This document shows positions 33,681 to 42,003 of a stretch of DNA of 64,000 nt, in pieces. Position 1 is the stretch's first letter. The number at the start of each line of letters is the position of its first letter. Made by a program: the position numbers and the translations under genes. The stretch is from Gemmatimonadota bacterium (GTDB lineage: Bacteria; Gemmatimonadota; Gemmatimonadetes; Gemmatimonadales; Gemmatimonadaceae). The notes under the pieces were generated by a model. The model was given only the letters and a program-made list of their open reading frames with translations, was not told the DNA's origin and did no database searches. The DNA is taken from NCBI GenBank assembly GCA_021324775.1, contig JAJPIM010000003.1, positions 1-64,000 on the forward strand, written 5' to 3'.

Positions 33681-35311
33681 GCGCTCCTCCAACCCGCACG
33701 AATGCGCCTGGCACGACTGCCGCCACTCCAGGCGCGTTGCGCACCAGTGACCCGCGCCCCGAGCCATCCACGCCGGCCGGTGCTGCCGCCCGGCGGTCGT
33801 CCGGACCCTCGGTCCGGGAGTTCGCGCGGGAAGGCGTGACCGGTCCGCGCCGGCATGGGGAGGGCACCAACCCGCACCGCAACGACACGGGTTCGGATGC
33901 AGCCGTCAGGCGCCGCGGCCGTGCGTTCATTCTATCGTTCTACGGGGCGCTCCGCGCGATCAAGCTGTACCCGATCGAGAACGCCGCGGTGGTCAAGGCG
34001 CTCGAGGATCTCACGAGCGTGACGCAAGCCCTCCTGCTACAGGAGCGCGATCTCGAGTTCCGGACCGGCGGCGAGTTCATCTTCATCAACGCGACGCGGC
34101 TGCGCCTCGATCTCGACAACTACGCCAGCTTCAGCCAGCTCCTCTCGCTCTTCCGGGCGGCCGGGATCGGATCGCTCCGCGTCGCGGAGACGGTGGGCCC
34201 CCGCGACTGGCTGGTGTTCCTCTCGCTGGTCCAGGCGCCCGGCGATGGCAATCCGGAACAGCGCTTCCAGCAGATCACGGCCAAGCTCACCATGGCCAAC
34301 GTTTCGGCGTTCGAGCTGGCGCCCCCGACGCTCGGTGGCGCCGCGGATGGACTCGGGGAGCAGACCAAGGAGGCGGCCAAGCGGACGTACGCCCAGTCGG
34401 TGTCGGTCTCCAAGGAAGTGATCCATTCCGTCCGCATGGGTCGCGCGCCCAACATCAAGAAGATCAAGCGCGTCGTGCAGGCCATCGTCGACCAGATCCT
34501 CAACGAGGAGACCTCGCTGTTCGGACTGACCACTCTGCGCGACTACGACGAGTACACGTTCACGCACAGCGTGAATGTCTGCATCTTCGCGGTCGCGCTG
34601 GGGCGGCGCCTCGGACTCAGCAAGCTCCAGCTCTATGACCTCGGACTGGCGGCGCTGTTCCACGACATCGGCAAGGCGCGCGTCCCGCTGCACGTGCTCA
34701 ACAAGGCCGACGAGTTGTCCGAAGCGGACTGGCGCGCGATCTCCAATCACCCGTGGCTCGGTGTGCTATCGCTCTTCCAGATGCGGGGGGCGACCGACCT
34801 GCCGTACCGCTCGATGGTCGTGGCATACGAACATCACATGAAGCACGACATGAGCGGGTATCCGCGGCCCGTGCGCCCGCGCGACATGGGGATCTTCAGC
34901 AAGATCGTCGCGGTCGCGGACGGATTCGACGCGGCGACGACGCACCGGGCCTACCAGGGCGAGCCGTTGTCTCCCGCGGCGGTGATCCAGGAGATGCGAG
35001 ACAATCCCAAGCGGGGCATGGATCCGGTCGTCGTCAAGGCGTTCATGAACCTCCTCGGCCTGTATCCGGTGGGCACGGTCGTCGTGCTGGACACGTTCGA
35101 ACTGGGGATCGTCCACTCGACGAATCCCAACCCGGACCTCATCTCCCGCCCGATCGTGCGCATTGTCTCGGACCCGCAGGGCAACGTGCTGTTCCCCGGA
35201 GAGCTGGCGGATCTGGCGGCGCAGCTCGAGGGCGGTATCTACGCCCGGACGATCATCAAGACGGCTGATGCGGCGCGGTACGGCATCCGCGTCGCGGATT
35301 ATTTCGTATGA
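33677..35311 (+). CDS. HD-GYP-like phosphohydrolase, degenerate GYP motif
   Basis: A 544-residue protein. After a disordered lead of about 80 residues comes an alpha/beta domain (about 85-215, LRAIKLYPIENAAVVKALEDL). From about 275 there is an HD superfamily domain with FTHSVNVC, FHDIGKARVP, SNHPWLG and EHHMKHDMSGYP. HD-GYP enzymes degrade cyclic di-GMP; here the usual HHExxDGxGYP reads HHM and DM, so two conserved positions differ while the HD and GYP residues remain. It may be an altered-specificity phosphodiesterase or a binder. It lies between the HEAT gene (GTGA overlap) and trpA (seven-base gap). Confidence 0.85.
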   Translation: MSAPPTRTNAPGTTAATPGALRTSDPRPEPSTPAGAAARRSSGPSVREFAREGVTGPRRHGEGTNPHRNDTGSDAAVRRRGRAFILSFYGALRAIKLYPIENAAVVKALEDLTSVTQALLLQERDLEFRTGGEFIFINATRLRLDLDNYASFSQLLSLFRAAGIGSLRVAETVGPRDWLVFLSLVQAPGDGNPEQRFQQITAKLTMANVSAFELAPPTLGGAADGLGEQTKEAAKRTYAQSVSVSKEVIHSVRMGRAPNIKKIKRVVQAIVDQILNEETSLFGLTTLRDYDEYTFTHSVNVCIFAVALGRRLGLSKLQLYDLGLAALFHDIGKARVPLHVLNKADELSEADWRAISNHPWLGVLSLFQMRGATDLPYRSMVVAYEHHMKHDMSGYPRPVRPRDMGIFSKIVAVADGFDAATTHRAYQGEPLSPAAVIQEMRDNPKRGMDPVVVKAFMNLLGLYPVGTVVVLDTFELGIVHSTNPNPDLISRPIVRIVSDPQGNVLFPGELADLAAQLEGGIYARTIIKTADAARYGIRVADYFV

Positions 35312-35318
35312 TGATCGT

Positions 35319-36101
35319 ATGACGCCAAACCCGATTACCCGGCGCTTCGCGGACCTCCGCGCCCGGAACCGCCGCGCGCTCGTCTGCTACCTGACGGCCG
35401 GCCACCCCGATGAGGACCGCAGCATCGAGCTCCTGCGCGGCGTCGCCGCCGCGGGGGCCGACATCATCGAGGTCGGCATTCCGTTCTCCGATCCGCTCGC
35501 CGACGGCCCGGTGATCCAGGCCAGCTCGCAACAGGCCCTCGCGCAGGGGATGACGTTCGATCGCGCGCTGGCGCTCATCGCGAAGGCCGGCGTGACGGTT
35601 CCCGTCATCATTTTCAGCTACCTCAATCCGCTGCTCGCCGCCGGACCGGACGCGCTCAAACGTGCCGCCGCCGCAGGGGCAAGCGGGGTGCTCGTGACGG
35701 ATCTTCCCGTCGGCGCCGACCCGCCGCGCGAAGCGTGGCTGGGCGACAGCCGCCTCGCATTCATCCGCCTCGTCGCCCCGACGACGCCAAGCGACCGGAT
35801 GGCGGAGATCGCGCACCATGGCAGCGGCTTCGTGTACCTGATCAGCCGTCTGGGTGTGACGGGGGCGCGCGCCGAGCTGCCCCCTGAACTCCCGGACACG
35901 GTCGCGCGCCTGCGGGCGGCGACGACACTTCCCATCTGCGTGGGCTTCGGCATCGCACGGCCGGAGCATGCCGCCTCGGTCGCCCGCGTGGCCGACGGCG
36001 TGGTCGTCGGGAGTGCACTCGTCGAGGCGGCCGGGCGCAGCGTGGACGACGCCATCGCCTTTACGAGCGGCATTCGCCACGGACTCGATGCGACGCTCTG
36101 A
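35319..36101 (+). CDS. trpA: tryptophan synthase alpha chain
   Basis: TrpA cleaves indole-3-glycerol phosphate and channels indole to TrpB. Catalytic Glu51 (DIIEVGIPFSDPLADGP) and Asp128 (VLVTDLP) are both present, as are YLISRLGVTGAR and the phosphate-binding CVGFGIARPEH and GVVVGSALVE. The 260-residue length is normal. The ATG at 35319 is the only in-frame start after the HD gene; two other ATGs just before it are out of frame. trpA is separated from trpB by 3.4 kb. Confidence 0.96.
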   Translation: MTPNPITRRFADLRARNRRALVCYLTAGHPDEDRSIELLRGVAAAGADIIEVGIPFSDPLADGPVIQASSQQALAQGMTFDRALALIAKAGVTVPVIIFSYLNPLLAAGPDALKRAAAAGASGVLVTDLPVGADPPREAWLGDSRLAFIRLVAPTTPSDRMAEIAHHGSGFVYLISRLGVTGARAELPPELPDTVARLRAATTLPICVGFGIARPEHAASVARVADGVVVGSALVEAAGRSVDDAIAFTSGIRHGLDATL

Positions 36102-36128
36102 TCTCGCCCGCGCCAGAGCGCCTCGCCG

Positions 36129-38231
36129 GTGAGCGACTTCCTCCACCGCTATACGCGGGCGCTCGGCGTAGTGGGTTCGGCGGTGCTGATCGCCGCCCTC
36201 ACTGCCGATCACCGGTGGGTGACCGAGCCCGCATCGCTGCTCGTGCTTGGGCTCGCGACGGTCGTGCTCCGCTCGGCGCAGATCCCGCTCACGAAGTACT
36301 CCGCGCTCAACCTGGTCGGCGCGGTCGCCCTTACGGGCGCCCTCGTGTGTGGTGCGCCGGTGACGTTCGCCGCGCTGTATCTCGGCGTCTTCATCGCGGA
36401 TGTCTTCGTCCTGCGCAAGACGACGGAGTTCGCCTGGATCAACTCGGGCCGCGAGACGCTGGCGTTGGCCGCGGCCTACGGGCTGTTCGCGGGCGCCATG
36501 CATTTCAGCGGGACGACGGAATTGGGCGCGGACGCGGCGTTTGCCGTCGCAGTCTTCGTCGTCGCGTACTTCACGCTGAGTCGCGCGCTGCTCTACTTCA
36601 GCCTCCTCGTCCGCGACAAGCTCATGCCCGACGAACGTGCGCTGATCCTGCGCTACGAGCTCGTCACCTCCGGCGCCGCGACGGCGGCGGCGTGTGCTGC
36701 GACGATCGCGATCGCGACCTACGGCTGGGGCGCGTGGCCCATCCTGCTCATCGTGTTCGCGGCCGGCTATGTGCTCAAGCGCATCCTCGAGGAGTCGATC
36801 GCCGCCGAGGAGCAGAACATCATCCATGCGATGGAAGACGTCGTCACCGCGGACGTCTCGCTGGTCGAGGCCTGCGTCCTGATCGAGCGGCTGGCCCACC
36901 GCCTCGTGGACTGGACGGATTTCCGGATCTGGCAGCTACAGCACGAAGACCTGCACCTCGTGTACCGCTCGAGCGACGTGACCGAAGACGGCCGCCGCGC
37001 GCCCGAAGGGACGAAGCCCCCCGATGCCAAGACCCTGGGGGAGAATCACGCGCTGCTACGCAAACTGGCTCTGGAGTCTGGACGTCCGGTCGTCGTGATC
37101 GACGCGCTCCGCGACCGCCGCATCGATTCTCCCCGTCCCGAGGCTCGCAGCGCGGTCGTGGTGCCGCTCCGCTTCGGCGACCGCAATGTCGGGCTCTTCG
37201 AGGTCGAGCATCACAAGCGGGCAACCTACGGGGTGAAGCAGCTCGCGCTCGTCCAGCGGGTGGCCAATCAGCTCGCGACGACGCTGCATATCTACGAGCT
37301 GCGGCGGCCACTGCTCGATGCCGTCGCACGAATGGGCGGCCAGGTCGAGACACTGGGACGGTCGGCGCGCACGCTCCGCGGCGGCGGCGAGAGTGTGGCC
37401 CGCACGGTCGCCGAGATCTCGCGCGGGATCGTCGAGGAGACGGACCAGTTGGCCCGGAGCCTGGAGGTCACCCGCGTCCTGCATGAAGCCACGACGAGCG
37501 TCGTGCGTGACGGCAGTGCGGCGGCCGCCGCCAGCCGGCGGGCGACTGACGTAGCGACCGAGCATCGCGGCACGATCGCCGCCGCGATCGACCGGCTGGT
37601 GAGCGCCAAGGGGTTCGTGGGCGAGAGCTCGACCCAGGTCGACCAGCTCACCCGCACGGCCGCGGAGGTCACGGAGTTCATCGCCGTGATCAAGGAAGTG
37701 GCCGAGCAGACGGACCTCCTCGCACTCAACGCAGCGATCGAAGCGGCGCGCGCGGGTGCCGAGGGCCGGGGTTTCGCCGTCGTCGCCGATGAGGTGCGCA
37801 AGCTGGCCGAGCAGAGCTCACGGGCCTCCGCCCGGGCGGCCGACATCATCCTCGGTTTCGAGGAAGAGACGCGACGCATCTCGGAGCAGATGGAACGCGG
37901 GCGGGCAATCGTCGGAGACGCCGAAGGGCTGTCCGCCGCGGCGCTGCGCGCGCTCGACGTCATCCTCGAGGCCACCGCGGAGAGTGCCACGCACGCCCGC
38001 CGCATCGCCACGGTGTCACGCGATCAGGAGCAGGAATGTGCCCGCCTCCAGGATCGCGTCGGCCGGATCGCCGGCATCTCCGACCGCAACCGGTCGGGCG
38101 CCGAGGCGGTCACCGCGTCGGCCAAGGAGCAGGCGTTTGCCCTCGCGGGTCTCGAGAGCGCCACGCACGAGCTGCAGAGCGTGGCCAGCTACCTTGGCGA
38201 CCTGACCCGGCGGATCACCACCACACGGTGA
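36129..38231 (+). CDS. membrane GAF/methyl-accepting chemotaxis-type protein
   Basis: A 700-residue protein with an unusual layout. Residues 1-225 form about six to eight closely spaced membrane spans (a MASE-like sensor without a large periplasmic loop). About 235-400 is a GAF domain. About 400-700 is a chemoreceptor signalling coiled coil, with its hairpin tip around [20 protein letters not shown] and [19 protein letters not shown]. No HAMP domain is evident. Such proteins pass signals to CheA/CheW arrays, none of which are encoded here. The GTG start is 27 bases after trpA. Confidence 0.88.
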   Translation: MSDFLHRYTRALGVVGSAVLIAALTADHRWVTEPASLLVLGLATVVLRSAQIPLTKYSALNLVGAVALTGALVCGAPVTFAALYLGVFIADVFVLRKTTEFAWINSGRETLALAAAYGLFAGAMHFSGTTELGADAAFAVAVFVVAYFTLSRALLYFSLLVRDKLMPDERALILRYELVTSGAATAAACAATIAIATYGWGAWPILLIVFAAGYVLKRILEESIAAEEQNIIHAMEDVVTADVSLVEACVLIERLAHRLVDWTDFRIWQLQHEDLHLVYRSSDVTEDGRRAPEGTKPPDAKTLGENHALLRKLALESGRPVVVIDALRDRRIDSPRPEARSAVVVPLRFGDRNVGLFEVEHHKRATYGVKQLALVQRVANQLATTLHIYELRRPLLDAVARMGGQVETLGRSARTLRGGGESVARTVAEISRGIVEETDQLARSLEVTRVLHEATTSVVRDGSAAAAASRRATDVATEHRGTIAAAIDRLVSAKGFVGESSTQVDQLTRTAAEVTEFIAVIKEVAEQTDLLALNAAIEAARAGAEGRGFAVVADEVRKLAEQSSRASARAADIILGFEEETRRISEQMERGRAIVGDAEGLSAAALRALDVILEATAESATHARRIATVSRDQEQECARLQDRVGRIAGISDRNRSGAEAVTASAKEQAFALAGLESATHELQSVASYLGDLTRRITTTR

Positions 38232-38277
38232 CGCCCCCGGGGCCGCGCCGCGCGATTGCGCGCGGGCTGGCCCGGCG

Positions 38278-38673
38278 ATGTTGAACAAGCCTGGCGGCGC
38301 CTTTACGTTCCCGCGGGTGCCAACCCGCGATGCGGTTACGCTGCGGGGCATGCGGTTTCATGCCCGGATCGGTGTTCTCGCGCACGAGGCGACGCTGCCG
38401 CAGCCGATCGAAGTCGACCTGACGGTGTGGCGGGCCGGCGGAGCGCGGCAGGGGTCCGTGATCGACTACCGGACGCTCTACGATCTGGTGCAACACGCCG
38501 TCGGGACCGGGCACACGCCGTATCTCGAGCAGGTGGCCGAGCGCGTCGCCACTGCCGCTCTCGCTGTGGCGAGCGTCGCCGGTGTCCGGGTGGCCGTGCG
38601 CAAGCCGCACGTGACACTCCCGGGGCCCCTCGCGTATGCCGAGGTCGTCCTGGAGCGACGGCATGATGCCTGA
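38278..38673 (+). CDS. folB: dihydroneopterin aldolase
   Basis: FolB splits dihydroneopterin to 6-hydroxymethyl-dihydropterin in folate synthesis. The core block VTLRGMRFHARIGVLAHEATLPQPIEVDLTV (split here by memory into its two halves around residues 20-50) and VIDYRTLYDLV and YLEQVAERVA match the family. The ATG at 38278 adds about 18 residues before the conserved start, so a GTG about 39 bases later is also possible. It overlaps folK by about ten bases, and the two enzymes act in sequence. Confidence 0.9.
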   Translation: MLNKPGGAFTFPRVPTRDAVTLRGMRFHARIGVLAHEATLPQPIEVDLTVWRAGGARQGSVIDYRTLYDLVQHAVGTGHTPYLEQVAERVATAALAVASVAGVRVAVRKPHVTLPGPLAYAEVVLERRHDA

Positions 38674-39124
38674 GTGGTCCGCCCCATGTGCCGGCGACGC
38701 GGTATATATCGCGCTGGGGTCCAATCTGGGTGACCGCGGCGCGCACCTCGCGGCGGCCCGCCGTGCCCTCGGTGCATTGCCGGGGACCAGCATCATTGGT
38801 GAATCGGACGTCGAGGAAACGGCGCCGATCGGACCGCCGGGGCAGGGGCCGTACCTCAATCAGGTAGTGGCGATGCACACAACCATCGAGCCGTTGGCGC
38901 TGCTGGATCACCTCCATGAGATCGAACGCAGCCGGGGCCGCGTCCGAAGCGAGCGATGGGGTGCGCGCACACTCGACCTCGACATCGTCTGCTACGGCGC
39001 GCGCCGGATCGACGAGCCGCGCCTCGTCGTGCCCCATCCAGAGCTGGCCCGGCGGGATTTCTGGCAGCGGGAAATCGCACAGGCCACGGCCCGCATCGGA
39101 CCAACGGCCACGGGCCGCGCATGA
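38663..39124 (+). CDS. folK: 6-hydroxymethyl-7,8-dihydropterin pyrophosphokinase
   Basis: FolK pyrophosphorylates the FolB product before condensation with p-aminobenzoate. Diagnostic motifs are YIALGSNLGDRGAHL, the ETAPIGPPGQGPYLN loop and the magnesium/ATP block RWGARTLDLDIVCYG, then PHPELARRDF. It is 153 residues long. Two adjacent ATGs (38663, 38666) can serve as start. The stop overlaps the panB start (ATGA). FolP is not in this window. Confidence 0.94.
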   Translation: MMPEWSAPCAGDAVYIALGSNLGDRGAHLAAARRALGALPGTSIIGESDVEETAPIGPPGQGPYLNQVVAMHTTIEPLALLDHLHEIERSRGRVRSERWGARTLDLDIVCYGARRIDEPRLVVPHPELARRDFWQREIAQATARIGPTATGRA

Positions 39125-39972
39125 TGGCGGCGCGAAAATCGGCCCCCGGGCCTACCGCGGCGGTGGCGGCGCGGCGGCGGCCCACCGTCGCCGAGTTCCG
39201 CGATAAGGCCGCGCGCGGCGAGCGGCTGGTCGTCGTGACGGCGTACGACGCGACCTTTGCCCGGCTCGTGCACGAGGGAGGCGCGGACGCGCTGCTGGTG
39301 GGCGACTCGCTCGGCAACGTGATCGCCGGGCATGCGACGACACTGCCGGTCACGCTCGATCACATGATCTATCACGGCGCCGCCGTCCGTCGCGGGGCGC
39401 CCGATGCGCTCGTGATCGTGGACATGCCGTTCCTCACCTACCAGGTCAGCGACGATCGGGCATTGCTCAATTGCGGGCGCGTGGTGCAGGAGACGGGCGC
39501 CCAAGCCGTCAAACTCGAAGGCGGCTCTACGGCGATCGCGCGGACCATCCGTGCAGTCGTCGATCTCGGCGTTCCCGTCATGGGCCACCTCGGCTTCACA
39601 CCGCAGTCCGAGCACGCGCTGGGCGGCCCGCGCGTCCAGGGACGCGGCGCGACCGCCGCTGCGCGGCTGCTCGACGATGCCCGGCGGCTCGAGGATGCCG
39701 GCGCGTTCGCCATCGTTCTCGAGCTCGTGCCGGCCGCGGTCGCGGAAACGATCACTGCTGCCGTTGCCATCCCGACGATCGGGATCGGAGCGGGCCCGCA
39801 TTGCTCCGGACAGGTGCTCGTGCTGCACGATCTGCTGGGCCTCAACGACACCTTCTCGCCAAAGTTCCTCAAGCGCTACGCGGCGATGGCGGACGAGGTA
39901 CGCGGGGCAGTGCGGGCCTTCGGCGGCGACGTGCGTACCGGCACGTATCCGGACGCCGGCCACAGTTTCTGA
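39121..39972 (+). CDS. panB: 3-methyl-2-oxobutanoate hydroxymethyltransferase
   Basis: PanB adds a hydroxymethyl group from methylene-tetrahydrofolate to ketoisovalerate, the first step to pantothenate. Signatures are VTAYDATFARLVHEGGADALLVGDSLGNV, PVMGHLGFTPQSEHALGG (both read in part), AVKLEGG and IPTIGIGAGPHCSGQVLVLHD (in part). A short Ala/Arg/Pro-rich lead of about 25 residues precedes the conserved core. The length is 283 residues. The folate supply from folB-folK and the glyA product give a metabolic reason for the grouping. Confidence 0.95.
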   Translation: MMAARKSAPGPTAAVAARRRPTVAEFRDKAARGERLVVVTAYDATFARLVHEGGADALLVGDSLGNVIAGHATTLPVTLDHMIYHGAAVRRGAPDALVIVDMPFLTYQVSDDRALLNCGRVVQETGAQAVKLEGGSTAIARTIRAVVDLGVPVMGHLGFTPQSEHALGGPRVQGRGATAAARLLDDARRLEDAGAFAIVLELVPAAVAETITAAVAIPTIGIGAGPHCSGQVLVLHDLLGLNDTFSPKFLKRYAAMADEVRGAVRAFGGDVRTGTYPDAGHSF

Positions 39973-39986
39973 CGTAGGACGGCACG

Positions 39987-40871
39987 GTGCGGATCGTCAC
40001 GGCTATCCCCCAACTCCGGTCCGTGCTGCGCGCGGCGCGTGCGCGGGGCGATGTCATCGGATTCGTGCCCACCATGGGGGCCCTGCACGACGGGCATCTT
40101 GCCCTCGTGGATGCGGTGCGGCCGCGCGCCGGGTGCGTGGTCATGAGCATCTTCGTCAATCCGCTGCAGTTCGGCCCGAGCGAAGACCTCGCCTCCTATC
40201 CGCGAACGCTCGAGGGTGATTCGGCGCTGGCTGCCGCCCATGACGTAGACATCGTGTTCGCGCCATCGGCTGCCGAGATGTACCCGTTGCCTCCGGCTGT
40301 TGCCGTGATACCGGTGGCCCCGCGGCCCGGTGACGTGGCGCTCGATGCCCGGTGGGAAGGGGCGGTCCGCCCGGGACACTTCGCGGGTGTTCTGACTGTC
40401 GTGGCCAAGCTGTTCCACATCGTGCAACCCGATCTCGCGGCGTTCGGCCGCAAGGATCTCCAGCAGCTCACACTCATCCGGGCAATGGTCCGCGATCTCA
40501 ACATCCCGGTGGACATCGTGGCGGTGCCCACCGTCCGTTCCGCGGACGGACTCGCGCTGTCCAGCCGGAACGCGTACCTGTCGGAGTCCGAGCGTGCGCG
40601 CGCGCTTGCCATACCGCGTGCGCTCGACGCCATGGTGCGAGCGTGGACCGAGGGCCAGACAACCGATGCCGGCACCCTCATTGCGCTTGGGCACGAGCTG
40701 CTGGCACAGGAGCCGGACGTGACGGCGGACTATCTGGCGATCGCCGATGCGGAGCGATTGGAGCCGATAACCGACGTCGTTCCGGGCGCCGTGGCCATGG
40801 TGGCGGCGCGAGTTGGACGGACGCGGCTCATCGACAACGCGGTGTTCGCCCAGGCGGAGGTGCCGCGTTGA
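39987..40871 (+). CDS. panC: pantothenate synthetase
   Basis: PanC joins pantoate and beta-alanine with ATP. The nucleotidyltransferase motif is PTMGALHDGHLAL near residue 28. SIFVNPLQFGPSEDLASYPR, RPGHFAGVLTVVAKLF, FGRKDLQQL and VRSADGLALSSRN are in order. FGRKD replaces the commoner FGEKD or FGQKD, a mild change. The GTG start is 15 bases after panB. The stop overlaps a TTG start of the next gene (TTGA). No panD is seen. Confidence 0.95.
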   Translation: MRIVTAIPQLRSVLRAARARGDVIGFVPTMGALHDGHLALVDAVRPRAGCVVMSIFVNPLQFGPSEDLASYPRTLEGDSALAAAHDVDIVFAPSAAEMYPLPPAVAVIPVAPRPGDVALDARWEGAVRPGHFAGVLTVVAKLFHIVQPDLAAFGRKDLQQLTLIRAMVRDLNIPVDIVAVPTVRSADGLALSSRNAYLSESERARALAIPRALDAMVRAWTEGQTTDAGTLIALGHELLAQEPDVTADYLAIADAERLEPITDVVPGAVAMVAARVGRTRLIDNAVFAQAEVPR

Positions 40872-41518
40872 CGCACCCAGCGGCGCGGTCCTCGACCGGG
40901 TCTGCCGCTGGTGGGGCTGCGGCTGGCGATCCCGTGCCAGCGCCGGGCAGCGCCCTGCCGCCGATCTCGTTGCCGTCATGGGCGGTCGTCACGACCGCGC
41001 GGCGCGCACACATCGCCCGGGTGGTCGCGCTGATCGGTGCGTGGGCGGCGCACCTCTCGCTCCCGGCGGCGGAACGCCAGGCGTGGCACGACGCGGCCAC
41101 GTGGCACGATGCGTTGCGTGACGCCCCTGAGGAGACCCTGCGGGCGATTCTGAGCGATGACCCCAGTGCTGCATGGGCTGGCGACATGCCGCCGGACCCC
41201 GCGTTTCTGCACGGCCCCGCGGCGGCGGCGCGCCTCGCGGCCGACGGCGAACGACGGGCCGATGTGCTCGACGCGATCCGCTGGCACACGGTAGGGTCAG
41301 CGGAATGGGGCGCGACCGGCCGGGCGCTCTACATGGCGGATTTCCTGGAACCAGGACGGGCGTTTGCGCGCGACGTGCGCGCGGCGCTGGCCGCGCGCGT
41401 GCCGCTCGATTTCGATCGCGCGTTCCGCGACGTGGTACAGATGCGAGTCTGCTGGGCGGTCGAGGGAGGCAAGGCACTGGCTCCTCGCACGGCCGCACTC
41501 TGGAACTCGGTGCGATGA
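40868..41518 (+). CDS. yqeK: YqeK-like HD-domain phosphohydrolase
   Basis: This 216-residue protein resembles YqeK, an HD-domain enzyme that splits Ap4A symmetrically in Bacillus. The first 45 or so residues are Ala/Pro-rich and not conserved. The domain shows RRAHIARVVALI, the metal-binding WHDALRD, FLHGPAAAARL, AIRWHTVGS and MADFLEPGRAFARDV. In many genomes yqeK follows nadD and precedes a LytR_C gene and rsfS; here panC is in the nadD position. Start assignment relies on the TTG at 40868 overlapping panC, because no better start lies near the conserved part. Confidence 0.85.
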   Translation: MTHPAARSSTGSAAGGAAAGDPVPAPGSALPPISLPSWAVVTTARRAHIARVVALIGAWAAHLSLPAAERQAWHDAATWHDALRDAPEETLRAILSDDPSAAWAGDMPPDPAFLHGPAAAARLAADGERRADVLDAIRWHTVGSAEWGATGRALYMADFLEPGRAFARDVRAALAARVPLDFDRAFRDVVQMRVCWAVEGGKALAPRTAALWNSVR

Positions 41519-42003
41519 ACGGCGACCAGCTCGGTATGCCCGTCGGTGGCACGGGGCGGCGGTCTCGTCGTCTGATCGCGGTGGTGGTGGCGCTCCTCGT
41601 GATGGGAGGTGTGCTGGCGGGTATCGTCGGCGCGCGCCGCCGGCACGCTCCGGCGCCAGTCGCCACGGGCCCTCGTTTTCAGGGGACCGACGTGCACGCG
41701 CCGGCCGGTGTCAGGATCAAGGTCGAAGTGCTGAACGCGACACGCATGCGCGGGCTGGGCCGGCGGGCCACGCTCTACCTGCGTGACCGCGGCTTCGACG
41801 TCGTGGCGTTCGGCACCTCGCCCGCCACGCGGGACACGACGCTGGTGATCGACCGGTCCGGCCACCCGGCCTACGCGGAACTGGTCGCACAGGGACTCGG
41901 TGGGGCGCGAGTGGAATCGCACCCCGATTCGTCACGCTACGTGGACGTCAGCGTCCTCGTGGGCGCGGGTTGGCGGCCGCCGCCCCAGCCGTTCTACCCG
42001 TAG
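41515..42003 (+). CDS. LytR C-terminal-domain membrane protein
   Basis: A 162-residue single-pass protein: a short Gly/Arg-rich cytoplasmic start, one membrane span (about residues 19-40, LIAVVVALLVMGGVLAGIV) and an extracytoplasmic LytR_C domain (about 62-150, IKVEVLNATRMRGLGRRATLYLRDRGFDVV, seen in pieces). This domain accompanies LCP cell-wall proteins but its role alone is unclear. Its start overlaps yqeK (ATGA). Its last 72 bases overlap the end of rlmN on the other strand. Confidence 0.85.
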   Translation: MNGDQLGMPVGGTGRRSRRLIAVVVALLVMGGVLAGIVGARRRHAPAPVATGPRFQGTDVHAPAGVRIKVEVLNATRMRGLGRRATLYLRDRGFDVVAFGTSPATRDTTLVIDRSGHPAYAELVAQGLGGARVESHPDSSRYVDVSVLVGAGWRPPPQPFYP

